From: Hesseltinella vesiculosa
Taxonomy: Eukaryota; Mucoromycota; Mucoromycetes; Mucorales; Cunninghamellaceae
Assembly: GCA_002104935.1 (NCBI GenBank)
Contig: MCGT01000043.1
Location: 1 to 64,000 of the forward strand
Length of the DNA stretch: 64,000 nt
Direction of reading: 5' to 3'
How positions within the stretch are numbered: position 1 is the stretch's first letter; every line of letters starts with the position of its first letter. This document shows, piece after piece, positions 1 to 9,701 of the stretch. Both the position numbers and the translations under genes were made by a program. Below the pieces are notes generated by a model that was not told where the DNA came from, did no database searches, and saw nothing but the letters and a program-made list of their open reading frames with translations.

Positions 1-303
1 CCAATTAATAACAAACGGATCTTGATTTTTTTGTTGGTTTAATACAATGCTTACCTTCAGGCCAGTCACTCGATGAGATATTCTTTCGGTTTAAACTTGA
101 AGATCGCTTGTTTGCTATGGTTTGAAAGATTAGACGTCTTACTAGTCTTACTCATGCATTACTCACGTAAAGACATTTGTTTTTAAATAAAAAAGAGGCG
201 TCAGAACCTGATTTCATGCGACCCTCTTTTGTTTCAGGTGCCGACCGTCCAAAATGGAAGGGAGCTTTAATCTTTTGCGACCGGTTTCTTTCCAGTCATC
301 ATC
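1..303. other. Intergenic, left edge
   Basis: No gene is seen. The last about 60 bases before 304 resemble the bases just upstream of the complete Fanzor-like gene at 1020, so the start of this block belongs to a partial tandem duplication. Confidence 0.5.
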
Positions 304-740
304 ATGATTTCAAAAGACCTTTTTACAAGCATAGTATCGTCGTTCACATATGATACTGAACATGACTTAGTGGGTTACAAGGGTCGCCTGGATCTGGATC
401 CCGCGGATCGAATTATCCTCATGACTCAATTTGTGGCCAGCCGGCCAGGTAAGCTATTCTCCTATAACAGCGAAACATTTATTGATGTTGATATTCTCTT
501 GTTTTGTAATATCTGTGGAGGAGATGGTCATGCTGCAAAGAAGAGTCGTGCTTGTAACCTTCATCTTGACACTGGACGTAAGTTCCCAAGTTACCTTCCA
601 TCGTCCTTCTGAAAGCGGCTCATCCTCTAGGTCAACTGATTTTGATGAACAAGCCAATATTGAAAATGGTAAGCAAGCCGACCGTCGAAAATATAAACTT
701 GAAGCTGCCAACCCTGATGCCATCCTGTTTTCGACCTGGT
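304..740 (+). pseudogene. Truncated 5' duplicate of the Fanzor-like gene
   Basis: This stretch repeats the 5' end of the neighbouring gene at 1020-4269. It has the same start context and a near-identical opening (MISKDLFT). The downstream Cys-x2-Cys-x4-His zinc-knuckle segment (CNICGGDGH) is present, as is the same second-intron position after a Gly-Arg codon (donor gtaagt near 580, acceptor ctag near 630). After the third coding block (DEQANIENGKQ region) similarity to the complete copy ends near 725, and no RuvC-type sequence follows. I read it as a decayed partial tandem duplicate. A short independent protein carrying only the zinc knuckle is the alternative, but nothing supports it. Confidence 0.65.
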
Positions 741-1019
741 TGACCTTGGAAATGTGGAAAGGTTCCAAGGATCTGAAAAGTGTGCATGTCTCCCATCTCA
801 AGCTTTCCCCCCCCCTCCATTCTTCTGTGGCAACTCTATTATAAAAAAACAATCTGAAATAAAACAATCCCTTGTTTATATGTTGTTCAATAAGACAGCT
901 AGGCTTGTTCATTTCTTGTTTTCATTTAAAAATGGAATGACCGCAGTTTCAAAAGATTTTTCCCTTTAAATTTGGAGAGGAGTTTGATCATTTTCGACCT
1001 TTTCTTTCCTCTTTTCATC

Positions 1020-2090
1020 ATGATTTCAAAAGATCTTTTTACAAACATAGTGTCGTCATTCACATACGATACTGAGCAAGATCTTTTGGACAACATGGAT
1101 CACCTGGATCTGGACCCCACAGATCGAATTATCCTGATGACTCAATTGGCAGCCAACCGACGAAGTACGTTCTGTTTTCAAAAAAAAAAAAAAAAAAAAA
1201 CCAGCAAAAATGAATGCTTCGCTTTTGTTGGAGTAGGTCTTGTGTTTTGTAATAGCTGTGGAAGAGAAGGTCACGCTACAAAAAAGAGTGCTGCCTGCGA
1301 ACATTACCAAGAAGCTGGACGTAAGTTTCCAAAGGCACCTTCCAGTGTCCTTCTGGAAAGTGGCTCACTCTGGTTTTTTTTTAAGCATCGACATCCACCA
1401 AGTCAGCTAATCGTGATGAACAAGCCAATATTGAAAAAGATAAGAAAGAAGGCCGTCGAAAACGCAAGCTTGAAACTGCCAACCCTGATGCCACACCCAG
1501 ATCACACATGCGGCCAACGAAAAAGCAGTATTACGACGATGTCTTGCCAAATCGTGAGGAATATACAAGAAAACTCTCTTTTGACTTAGCCGTGCGACCT
1601 GATCACATGCTGACTCTTCAACAAAATGTGACTGACGCTAGCCAACAGTTACGTCAGCTCATCCTACGCGTTGGGTTGTTTGTCAACCACTTTATCCTGA
1701 CCTATCCTCAGCAACTCGTGCGAACTGTCATGAATGGCAATGGACTATACAAGGTATACATGCTCTTACGTGGTGACCAAAACGTGGGAGGATTTGCAGG
1801 GCAGCTCCCACCCGAACTCCTTGGCCATTTTGGTTCCCTCCAAGCTGCATTGGCTGCAGAACCTGGTTCCCCGTCTCTGCTGTTCGCGCCTCCCCCTGGT
1901 TCTATTGACGCAAATACAATCAAATGCGCCTTGGACCATATGGCAACCGGCTACAACGAATCTACGAATGAACACTTTGAGGCCAAATTCAAGTCGTACA
2001 TCCGATTTCTAGCGCTTATGCTTTGTGGAAATGTAAGGCCTCTTTAAAAAAGAGCGATGCTGAGGGTGAATCTGGGATGGCTAACTCAAC

Positions 2091-2123
<33 letters not shown>

Positions 2124-4269
2124 TGGCCCACTCAACCACCAAAGTGGATTGTGACCAAGCTCGTGGATGAATCTTATATTCACTTTGCCATGAAGACTGA
2201 ACAGTATCATCCTGCCATTGACTGGACGGCCGTGCTCGACCATGCTGAATGGCCAGAAGATATGCCACACACCATCACCGCCTACACTGACCTGGGAAAC
2301 GCACTGGTTACGCAGTTGTTTGTCTTCAAGCCTCAGTACGTGGGAATCATCACAGCTGGATATCTTAAACAACATCCACATCACTCGATCCAATTGCTCT
2401 TAGAAGCTACCACATCCATGGAACAGTACGACAACCACCCATTCTTGGATCATCCACTGCCAAAGCCATTTGCCGTCCTTCCGCAGCCATCATGGGGACT
2501 ACGCCACGTCGACCTCGTTCCGGAAAACATCCACTGCTACAGTCCCGTACACAGCCGAGCAAGACCCACTGCCCGTCAGGGCACTGGTGATTCGGATCTG
2601 TCTGTCCCATCAGCGTTCCTGTCCCTGAAGACGTATTTTGATTTGTTTCGCATGGAGCACTTTGATATCCATCGGTACCTTATTTTTTTCTGTTCTCAAA
2701 AGGCAACTGTTGCTGACTTTTTTTCCCAGACACGAAGATTTGCTCGATCCATTGATGCATGATCCCCTGATGATGGTTTCAACGAACGGTGTGGAGGTGA
2801 ACTTCACTTTTAGTCGCATTTCAGGCTTACCAATGAAAGAGGCTCGCCTCGAAGACCTGGCACCCATGGATCATGATGTGCGAAATCGCTTCAATTTCTC
2901 GACAATTGACCCTGGGCGACGAACCACCGTCACAGCCATCGGACCGATACCTATGCCTGACACAGACCCTGGATCGTTGATACCGCGTCGACAAGGGAAG
3001 AAGCCAGCCAATGTGGATGACCAACATAGCCGCCGGTTGTGCACCTGTGTCCCTAGTGATGCTGATGAATCTGATGATGGCGCACGAGTGCTTGATACAA
3101 GCCCATTGCCCTTGCGCCGAGTCACCGCCAAGGAACTGCATGCACAGAGCGGGCATACAAGCCGCATGAAAGCACTGGCCTATCGAAAGAATCACACCTG
3201 GGTCAACATGCCTGGATCTTCAGACGCAGTGACGTTTCAAACATTCGAATCAACGATCGGGACAGCCAAGACAGCATCACCAGACGTTTATTTTGCGCGC
3301 ATCAGCAAAATTCTGGCCAATCTACCCGCCATCTGCGAATTCTACAATCGGCAGAGCCTCGTTGACCGGTTCAATGGCTATCGAGGGAAACAGCGGGCGA
3401 CAGCATTTGGTGCAAACGTGCTCATGACTGGAGGAAAGAAGTACAACAAATCCAAACGACAGACATGGCGCACCAAGCGAAACCGAAGGAACCGAAGGAA
3501 CAAAGCCTACAAGAAAAAGTTGATGAATCACATCCACGTGCTTGCCTCAATGGCAGCTCAACGATCTCTGGCCCGCTCACAATTACAAGCTCCGTTGGTT
3601 CCCATAGCTGTGGAGTCCCTTAATGCTTTAGAGCGCGACCTAATCCATACATTGGATTCTCGGCCCCCTCCACTGTAAGCCATTCCTAGCAAAGGCTTTT
3701 TTTTTGTTCACCGCCTTTTTTATTTTATATTATATGCTTGACATCTTTGGTAGACCAATGAAGGATTCCACAAGGATTTTGCATGGCGTAGTCAAGAACG
3801 ATGGTGTCACCAAAGTTCCGGCAATTGCGTTTGGCTCTGGAATGAAGCAAAACGTCAATCGCAAGGGCTTCAAAGGTCACATCACTGGAGCGTCGGAGAT
3901 GATTCGTCGACTCCTACTGGAGCACATGGCAAGAGGAAAGTGCCTTGTCTTTTCAATGGATGAATTCCGCACCTCTCGGGTATGCCAATGCAAGAGTGGC
4001 GGCTTGCCTACCTATTTTGCTCACATCTACTTTTGTTTGGGGGGGGGGTCTAGATGTGTGTATCGCATGGATGTCAGCACCAGCGTGTTGAAAATTTCCG
4101 TATTGGTGGCCAAGGGATCTTTGCTTTGAAGTCATGTTCAACCTGTCGAACAGTTTTTGAACGTGACCGACTAGCTGCCTCAGCAATGGCAATCATTCTT
4201 ACAACCTGGGAAGCCTCCCAAACCCGCTCTCTTCCCTGGCAACGCCCTGGCCGTCCTTTGCAAGCATAA
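1020..4269 (+). CDS. Fanzor/TnpB-like RNA-guided nuclease candidate, complete
   Basis: Seven exons fit: 1020-1164, 1237-1320, 1386-2032, 2124-2674, 2730-3674, 3754-3979 and 4054-4269. They total 2814 nt (937 aa plus stop), with GT-AG introns and consistent phase. An N-terminal zinc knuckle (C53, C56, H61, C69) is followed by a basic linker. The C-terminal third carries the RuvC-like core: IDPGRR with D536; an IAFGSG segment near 815-820 followed by a Gly/Lys-rich stretch; DEFRTSR with E861; a zinc ribbon (C868, C873, C894, C897); and ERDRLAASA with D904. DPG, DE-x-x-TS, the four-Cys ribbon and the RD-x-x-A block in this order are the TnpB/Fanzor signature. Family members are RuvC nucleases guided by a transposon-encoded RNA. 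Activity here, and assignment to Fanzor1 or Fanzor2, is inference. Intron 1 could be retained, since it is 72 nt and open. A ten-G run lies inside the last intron, not in coding sequence. Confidence 0.85.
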
Positions 4270-4609
4270 TTTTTTTTTTCTATAGCATCCATTCAAAACG
4301 TGGATATCAACATTTGATGCTTTTATAAAAGTAAGTGCTCAAAAATAAGCTCGGTTCTAACAAAAATGAAACAAGGTAAGCGAATCACTCATTGGTTGTT
4401 TGTTCTTATTCTCACTCACCTATTTGTCCTTTTTCGTAGTGGCTGACTTTTTCATTTTTCACAATCTGCGACATTTGATTTTGGAAAAACAGTATGGCAT
4501 GACAAATGCTTGCCAAGCAGATTTGGCAGATGAGCGGAATACGAACCCCACAGCTTTATTGCCTTTAAAGCTGTTCCCTATTTTTTTTTTTTTCCCTTCT
4601 TCCATTGCC
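4270..4609. other. Intergenic, Fanzor 3' flank and thioesterase promoter
   Basis: No gene is seen. It contains T-rich tracts and an isolated ATG followed by a donor-like gtaagc near 4376. By analogy with TnpB systems, the 3' end and flank of the nuclease gene is where a guide RNA would be sought. I see no structure that I can defend as one. Confidence 0.4.
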
Positions 4610-5860
4610 ATGGCGCTCACTAAATCAGTCGTTGCTCCTTTTGAATTTGATCAGGCAACCAATACGACATTCATTGACACCAATGGTAATGGTACCAGCT
4701 TGTACAGTGGTGAAGCCAGTATCGTAAGCTTTCTAGAGCTCCATGGCACTTGTCTCATGTTTCCCTCTCGCGCATTGAATTAGGAATGGGCCATTGGATC
4801 TGTCCCCAATGTAAGTCCATGGTGATGCCATGGTGGAGATAAGAAGCTCTGATGATTCCTTTTTTTTTTTTTTAATATTTGTCATGTTGCTTTTGCCAGG
4901 GTGGTGAGTCGGGAAGCGAGCGTGCACAGCTTATTCACATGATCCTTGAACCTGACTTTTTATTTTCTTGCCTAGGCTACGTGGTGTCGATGATGCTTGA
5001 CAGTGTGCTGCGCCATTTTGAAACAAGACACCAAAAACACCCGGTATCGATGGATTGCTTCTACCTAGCTAAGACCGCGGTGGGTCCGTTTGTGGTTGAA
5101 ATCCAAGAACTCAAAATGAGTACCAAAGGCTATTGTGTCTGCCGTGCCGAGCTGAAGCAATTCAAAGTGCGACGAAAAATAAGCTTTTTTTTTACATGCT
5201 TATTCATCTCTCTGTCTCGATCTCTTCTAGGACCTGGACACACCTTTGCCTCAGCACATGGATGAATATGATAGACAGGCCATGGTCACCAAGGTGTATG
5301 GGGTCTTCACCATGGGCAATATGGACCATGAAACTGGCAAATCGTTCGAACACAAAAATGTGAAAGCTCCATCGATCGAGAACATGGTCCCTTTCCCCTA
5401 TGTGTTTATGGGTGATTTTGTTGAGGCCAAGGTCGACCTTTCGACTTTCCCGATCAGCGAAGATGGTGGACTCGCGCTGGCTCGCGGCTTCAGTGGATCT
5501 GAGGACAAAGTGGTCCAAGGTCGACCCGAATTGTCCCAGCTCATGAATTTTTCAGACGGCCGCCCCATCGACGTCAAATGCCTGCCTTATTGGTGTGATA
5601 TGTTTTTGCCTCCTCCTGTTTTGCTCGGAATTAAATTCTGGAAGAGTAATGTCTGGTGCCCGACCATGTCTCTGCAAGTCCAATTCAAGCGTGTGCCCAC
5701 GCCTTCTACCAAGCAAGTCATTGCTCATTTCAACGTGCCCCATATCGTCAACAACCGCTACGACCTGGATGGTGAGATCTTTGATCTTGACGGCAACATC
5801 TTGGCTGTCACCAAACACCAATGTCTGGTTGTCGATTGGTCTCGTAACACAAAACTCTAG
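4610..5860 (+). CDS. Acyl-CoA thioesterase-like (hotdog) protein
   Basis: Exons are 4610-4723, 4784-4810, 4900-4903, 4976-5166 and 5231-5860, giving 966 nt and 321 aa. The N-terminal half contains EWAIGSVPNGGYVVSMML, the NGGY motif typical of TesB-like double-hotdog thioesterases. The C-terminal half contains RPIDVKCLPYWCDMFLPPP and a second hotdog-like segment ending in a D-x-x-G-x-I-x-A-x-T pattern followed by QCLVVDWS. Members hydrolyse acyl-CoA or related thioesters, but the substrate cannot be read from sequence. No signal peptide or membrane segment is evident. The third exon is only four bases (GGTG). Without it the frame breaks, and with it the conserved NGGY motif is restored. The gene starts 340 bases after the Fanzor-like gene, on the same strand. 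Confidence 0.75.
4900..4903 (+). other. Four-nucleotide microexon (GGTG)
   Basis: It is flanked by an acceptor ending ccag (4896-4899) and a donor gtgagt starting at 4904. It supplies a Gly codon plus the first base of the next Gly in the NGGY motif of the thioesterase-like protein. Direct splicing of 4810 to 4976 would give a stop within a few codons. Confidence 0.7.
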
Positions 5861-6725
5861 ATCCACCTCTTTCCTTCGTTGTCTTACTGCTGGATGTGCC
5901 TTGACGACCGGCCTTGTATTTTTTTATTTCCTACATAAACCCAATTTGATACAATTGACGCCAACAGAGGGTCGAAGGCTTTTGTAACGCTACGCCGAGT
6001 GGACATCCGCAGTCTACAGCTTGTGTCCTGGTCAGCTATGATTTCCCTCAGACCTGCCACCTCCAGACAAACAGCCCTTTGGCTTAATGCCGTGCTGCCC
6101 CCTTTTTACACATCGATCCCAAGGCTCACTTTCAGCGAAATGGCTGCGCTCTGATGTCAGGCGAAGCATCATCGGGTCTTTTTGGTTGACATTTAGAATG
6201 TCGTCCAAAGCAGTAGACAAAAAGATGGGCCACATGCATTCCAATGGCCCACCAATGCCAAGCTTGAATAGTCGATGCTGATGATCTAGAATCTGGCATC
6301 GGCGCGCCGAGCGAGCCAACAAGGCTTTCGGCGTCTCTTCTTCGGATTCGCAATGATAGACGCTATTCCGTTGATGTCAGTCTGCCGTATTCTTCGGCGC
6401 GACTGCTAACAGCATTGGCTTGGTGGATGTAAAAGTGAAAAGAAGAAGAAGAAAAAAAGGATACCCCTTCCGAATGGAGAAAAAGCCCGTGTCCGCCGTC
6501 TTCTTCATTTCTTTTTGTTTTTTGGAAAGGGACGAGAAGAGATCATCCACGCTTGACCATCAGCTTTCGGCTTTCGCTACCCTTCTCTCCTATATTTTTA
6601 TATCACCTTTTTTTTTTTTGACTTCTTCCTTTCCACTCATTTACCATTGCTTCCCTTGTTGACTCTCCTCTTTTTAATATATCCGATTCTTTCGCCCACT
6701 CGTTTCAACAAGACCAATACATGCC
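5861..6725. other. Intergenic, nothing recognised
   Basis: About 865 bases hold no recognisable gene. Two overlapping minus-strand open stretches (6032-6353) resemble no family I know and have no convincing start context. The last about 135 bases are the pyrimidine-rich promoter and leader of the MYND-presenilin gene. Confidence 0.4.
6591..6605 (+). promoter_or_regulatory. TATA-like element upstream of MYND-presenilin
   Basis: The AT-rich block tatatttttatatca lies about 120-135 bases before the start codon at 6726. Position and composition fit a TATA box. No other evidence supports it. Confidence 0.3.
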
Positions 6726-8598
6726 ATGACAGCCAGTTCATCCCAAGACAATGACGATGAAACAAGTGCCTGTACACATTGCCAAAAGCCAGGACTGTTT
6801 ATTTGCTCATCGTGTGGTGTAGATGGGCCTCGTTACTGCTCTCAACTTTGCCAAAACGATCACTGGCAGCTTGATCACCACCAACACTGCAAAGCAACCC
6901 TTCAACGGCAAAGCCGTCAGCTGAATGCTCAACAAACACAAGGTAAGCAGGAAAGGAGAAAAAAAAAAGGTATCATGGCAGCCGTTTATAGATGAATTGT
7001 CCATAGGCACCACCACCGCCGATATCCCATTAACAGAAATCAATACCAGCTCGGCGGAATCCGAAGACGACAGCCCGGAAGAGCAGGCCAGCAATATAAA
7101 GTATTACATGGATCAAATCTACCTGATTATCCAACCTGTTGTGTATTGCATTTTGCTCAGTATCTTTTGGGTCAAGGTTGGCTTCAACGATGGCAGCGAT
7201 TACAGGTAAGGGAAAATAATACAAAAAGAAAGCCTGGTAGTTAGGCACCCATGCCTCCCCCTTCTTTTATTTTTTTTGCTAGCCCCACACGGCCGACGTA
7301 TTCTGTGATTTCCAACAGCAACACTGGCTCACCGGAATCCACAAATTCGGGCCTCAGCTCATTTGCCAGCGCTGCCATCATCATTAGCCAGATTATTGTC
7401 GTCACGATCGTCATTGTCTTTTTCTTCCGCAAAGGCTGGATCAAGGTGTTGATTGGTTTCTTTATGCTGGTTGTGCTGTGCCTGTTGGGTTTCATGACGT
7501 ACCTGTTGATTTTGTAGGTAAGCCGATGGTCCGAAGACGCCGGCTTACACCATTAATTTTCATCAGGAATTTGGTCCAGGTGTTTTTTATTCCTTTGGAC
7601 TATGTCACTTTGAGTTTGGCCCTGTGGAACTTTGTCATCGTCGGGTTGATCTCGATTTTTTGGCAAGGTCCTCTTTGGCTGCAACAAGCTTATCTGACAA
7701 TCCTCAGCTCCTTGATGGTAAAACAAAAAGCAGAAAAAATGCCAGCCAATGGCTGATCACTTTTCTTTTGGCTCTAGGCTTTTTCTTTGACAGGGCTGGA
7801 ACAGTGGACAACTTGGATCTTGCTGGGCCTGTTGGCAGTATGGGGTAGGCTGTGTAAGGGAGTCACGAGTGACCAAGGTCTCATTGATTTTTTTTTTATG
7901 CGTATGAAGATCTGATAGCGGTCCTTTGTCCGTTTGGTCCCCTTCGGCTATTGATTGAAAGCTCAAGGTCACAACAGCGAGAAGTGCCTGCACTGCTGTA
8001 CTCAGTGAATGCAGTCTGGTTCATGCTGGCTGCGCCTCATCACATTGCCTCCTCGGAAACAAGTTTTTCCAATGGTCCCCTGGATCCACCGATGACGCCC
8101 ACCTCCACAACGCCGCTGCACTTACAAGAGGATCGTTCCGAGCGAACCATGGGGTCAGCTCCCGACCAGGTACGCCACCGCACAAGCGCCGAATCATCCC
8201 GTCCATCTTTGTCCGACGCAACGACAGATGGTGAGAATCCACGACCCCGTGATGAAGAAGATGGTAATATTTTTAGACAACCTCCTTCATCCACTCATAT
8301 TTTTTTTTTGTAACGAATAGCGGAACGGAGTGGATTAAAGTTAGGGTTGGGGGACTTTGTGTTCTATAGCGTGCTGATTGCTCGTGCAGCCATGTACGAC
8401 TGGATCACCACGGTGTGCTGTACGATTGCTGTCCTGACTGGCTTGACGGCTACCATCTTTTTGCTTGCTATTTATAAAAAAGCTCTGCCTGCCCTGCCGA
8501 TCTCCATCGCCTTTGGTATTATGTTTTATTTTGTGGCCAAGACTGTCTTGGTCCCTTTTGTCACGGTGCTGTGTGCTGTGGCTATGGTCGCTCTTTGA
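6726..8598 (+). CDS. Presenilin with N-terminal MYND zinc finger
   Basis: Exons are 6726-6942, 7007-7205, 7283-7513, 7567-7717, 7778-7844, 7910-8263 and 8321-8598, giving 1497 nt and 498 aa. Residues 16-55 form a complete MYND finger (C16, C19, C27, C30, C38, C42, H51, C55). From about residue 100 the protein is a presenilin, the intramembrane aspartyl protease of gamma-secretase. It has multiple hydrophobic helices, catalytic D289 in [16 protein letters not shown], a hydrophilic loop (about 315-405), catalytic D418 in [10 protein letters not shown], and the PAL motif at 463-465. The usual YD of helix 6 is WD here. The MYND exon joins the presenilin exons through a phase-1 GT-AG intron, with no stop or promoter between them. 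A minimal upstream reading frame (ATG at 6721, stop overlapping the main ATG) precedes the start. The MYND finger would face the cytosol if topology is standard. Confidence 0.88.
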
Positions 8599-8819
8599 GA
8601 TGGTCTCCAAGCCATTTTTTTTTTCTATTTTTTAGATGTAGCAAATCCTTGATACCCTTTTCTCTCTTCAAACGTGACCCTTTTTTTTTTTTTTTTTTTC
8701 TGATCGTGACCAAAAGACCAGGTTCTAAGTTGGCTTTTTTTTTTATGGGATAAGCAAAGAGGTCATGGGGACAAGAGCGGCAGATTGTTTTTATTGTTTT
8801 GTGGCCAGTGACCCGGGAT

Positions 8820-9701
8820 TTATTTATTGATGATGAGAGATTGATGAGGAGGAGAGGAAAAAAGGGCGGGGGGTGACTTTTTAGAGCTAGGCTCCTTTGT
8901 TGGCAAGAACCCGGTGACCAAGGACGAGACGGAATGCTGATCATAAGGGGCTGAGGGTGGGTTCTCTTGATAATGTAGCGGCGGAGGAGGGTACATGGCG
9001 GCATGGATGGATGGTAACTGGATACTTTTTTTCTTGTGTAATGTAGGCGACGGAGACGCTGACGATCGAGAAGGGCTGGCGATCGCAGGAGGAGCGGGAG
9101 GATGGGAATGACGGAGAGGCGATGACGTAGGAGCGATGATTTGACTGGAGGGCGGTGGAGGGGAGGCCATGAGACGTGAGGATCGTAACTGCTGCTGGCC
9201 TAACAAGAAATGAAGAGTGGATTCGATGGCAGCAAGTCGGTCTTCGATGTGGGACAAGACCAAACTGGTTTCGGTTGACTTGGAAGTGGTACGAGCGGTG
9301 GCGGCGGAAGAGGTGGGGGGAGGGACGAAGCGGGTGATGTTGGGGGAGGAGTAGGAGCGGGAAGGTGAAGAAAGTGGGAAACAAAGGGCGTTGTTGGCTG
9401 GGATCTTTCCCCCTGGGCCATGAGGCGGCAGGCCAGCAAAGCGAGGTGTGGAGGCTGGAGAGGGTGAGGAGTAGGTGGGTGCCAATGGTAAGGTGGCTCG
9501 TCGTGGGTATGGGGTATGATGTGGAGAAGTGGTGGGTTTTGAAGTGGAAGGGGAGACATAGCAACAGTTGGATTTTGATTTGATACAGTTGGCACAGGGC
9601 TGAGCGCCATCACACTTTGTTTTTCGACGGCGACATTCTGTGCATGCCGTTGCTACCTTGAGTCGCTTTCGACGAGGCCCTTCATTAACGAATGTTGCCA
9701 T
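8820..9701 (-). CDS. Zn2Cys6 fungal transcription factor
   Basis: This is a single-exon gene of 293 aa, transcribed towards the presenilin gene. The N-terminus has a basic stretch (RRKRLK) and then a complete binuclear zinc cluster, CTECRRRKTKCDG followed by CANCIKSKSNC, the DNA-binding domain typical of Gal4-type regulators. The rest is rich in Ser and Pro, with one short leucine-rich segment (TSLVLSHIEDRLAAIESTLHF) that could form a coiled coil for dimerisation. No fungal-specific middle homology region is visible and the protein is short for the family, so it may be a minimal regulator. Target genes are unknown. Confidence 0.85.
   Translation of the reverse strand: MATFVNEGPRRKRLKVATACTECRRRKTKCDGAQPCANCIKSKSNCCYVSPSTSKPTTSPHHTPYPRRATLPLAPTYSSPSPASTPRFAGLPPHGPGGKIPANNALCFPLSSPSRSYSSPNITRFVPPPTSSAATARTTSKSTETSLVLSHIEDRLAAIESTLHFLLGQQQLRSSRLMASPPPPSSQIIAPTSSPLRHSHPPAPPAIASPSRSSASPSPTLHKKKSIQLPSIHAAMYPPPPLHYQENPPSAPYDQHSVSSLVTGFLPTKEPSSKKSPPALFSSPPHQSLIINK

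Noticed and set aside
3980..4053. Apparent frameshift at a ten-G run in the Fanzor-like gene
   Set aside because: A GT-AG intron (3980-4053) removes the run and restores the DEFRTSR to zinc-ribbon junction in frame, so the gene is intact as sequenced.
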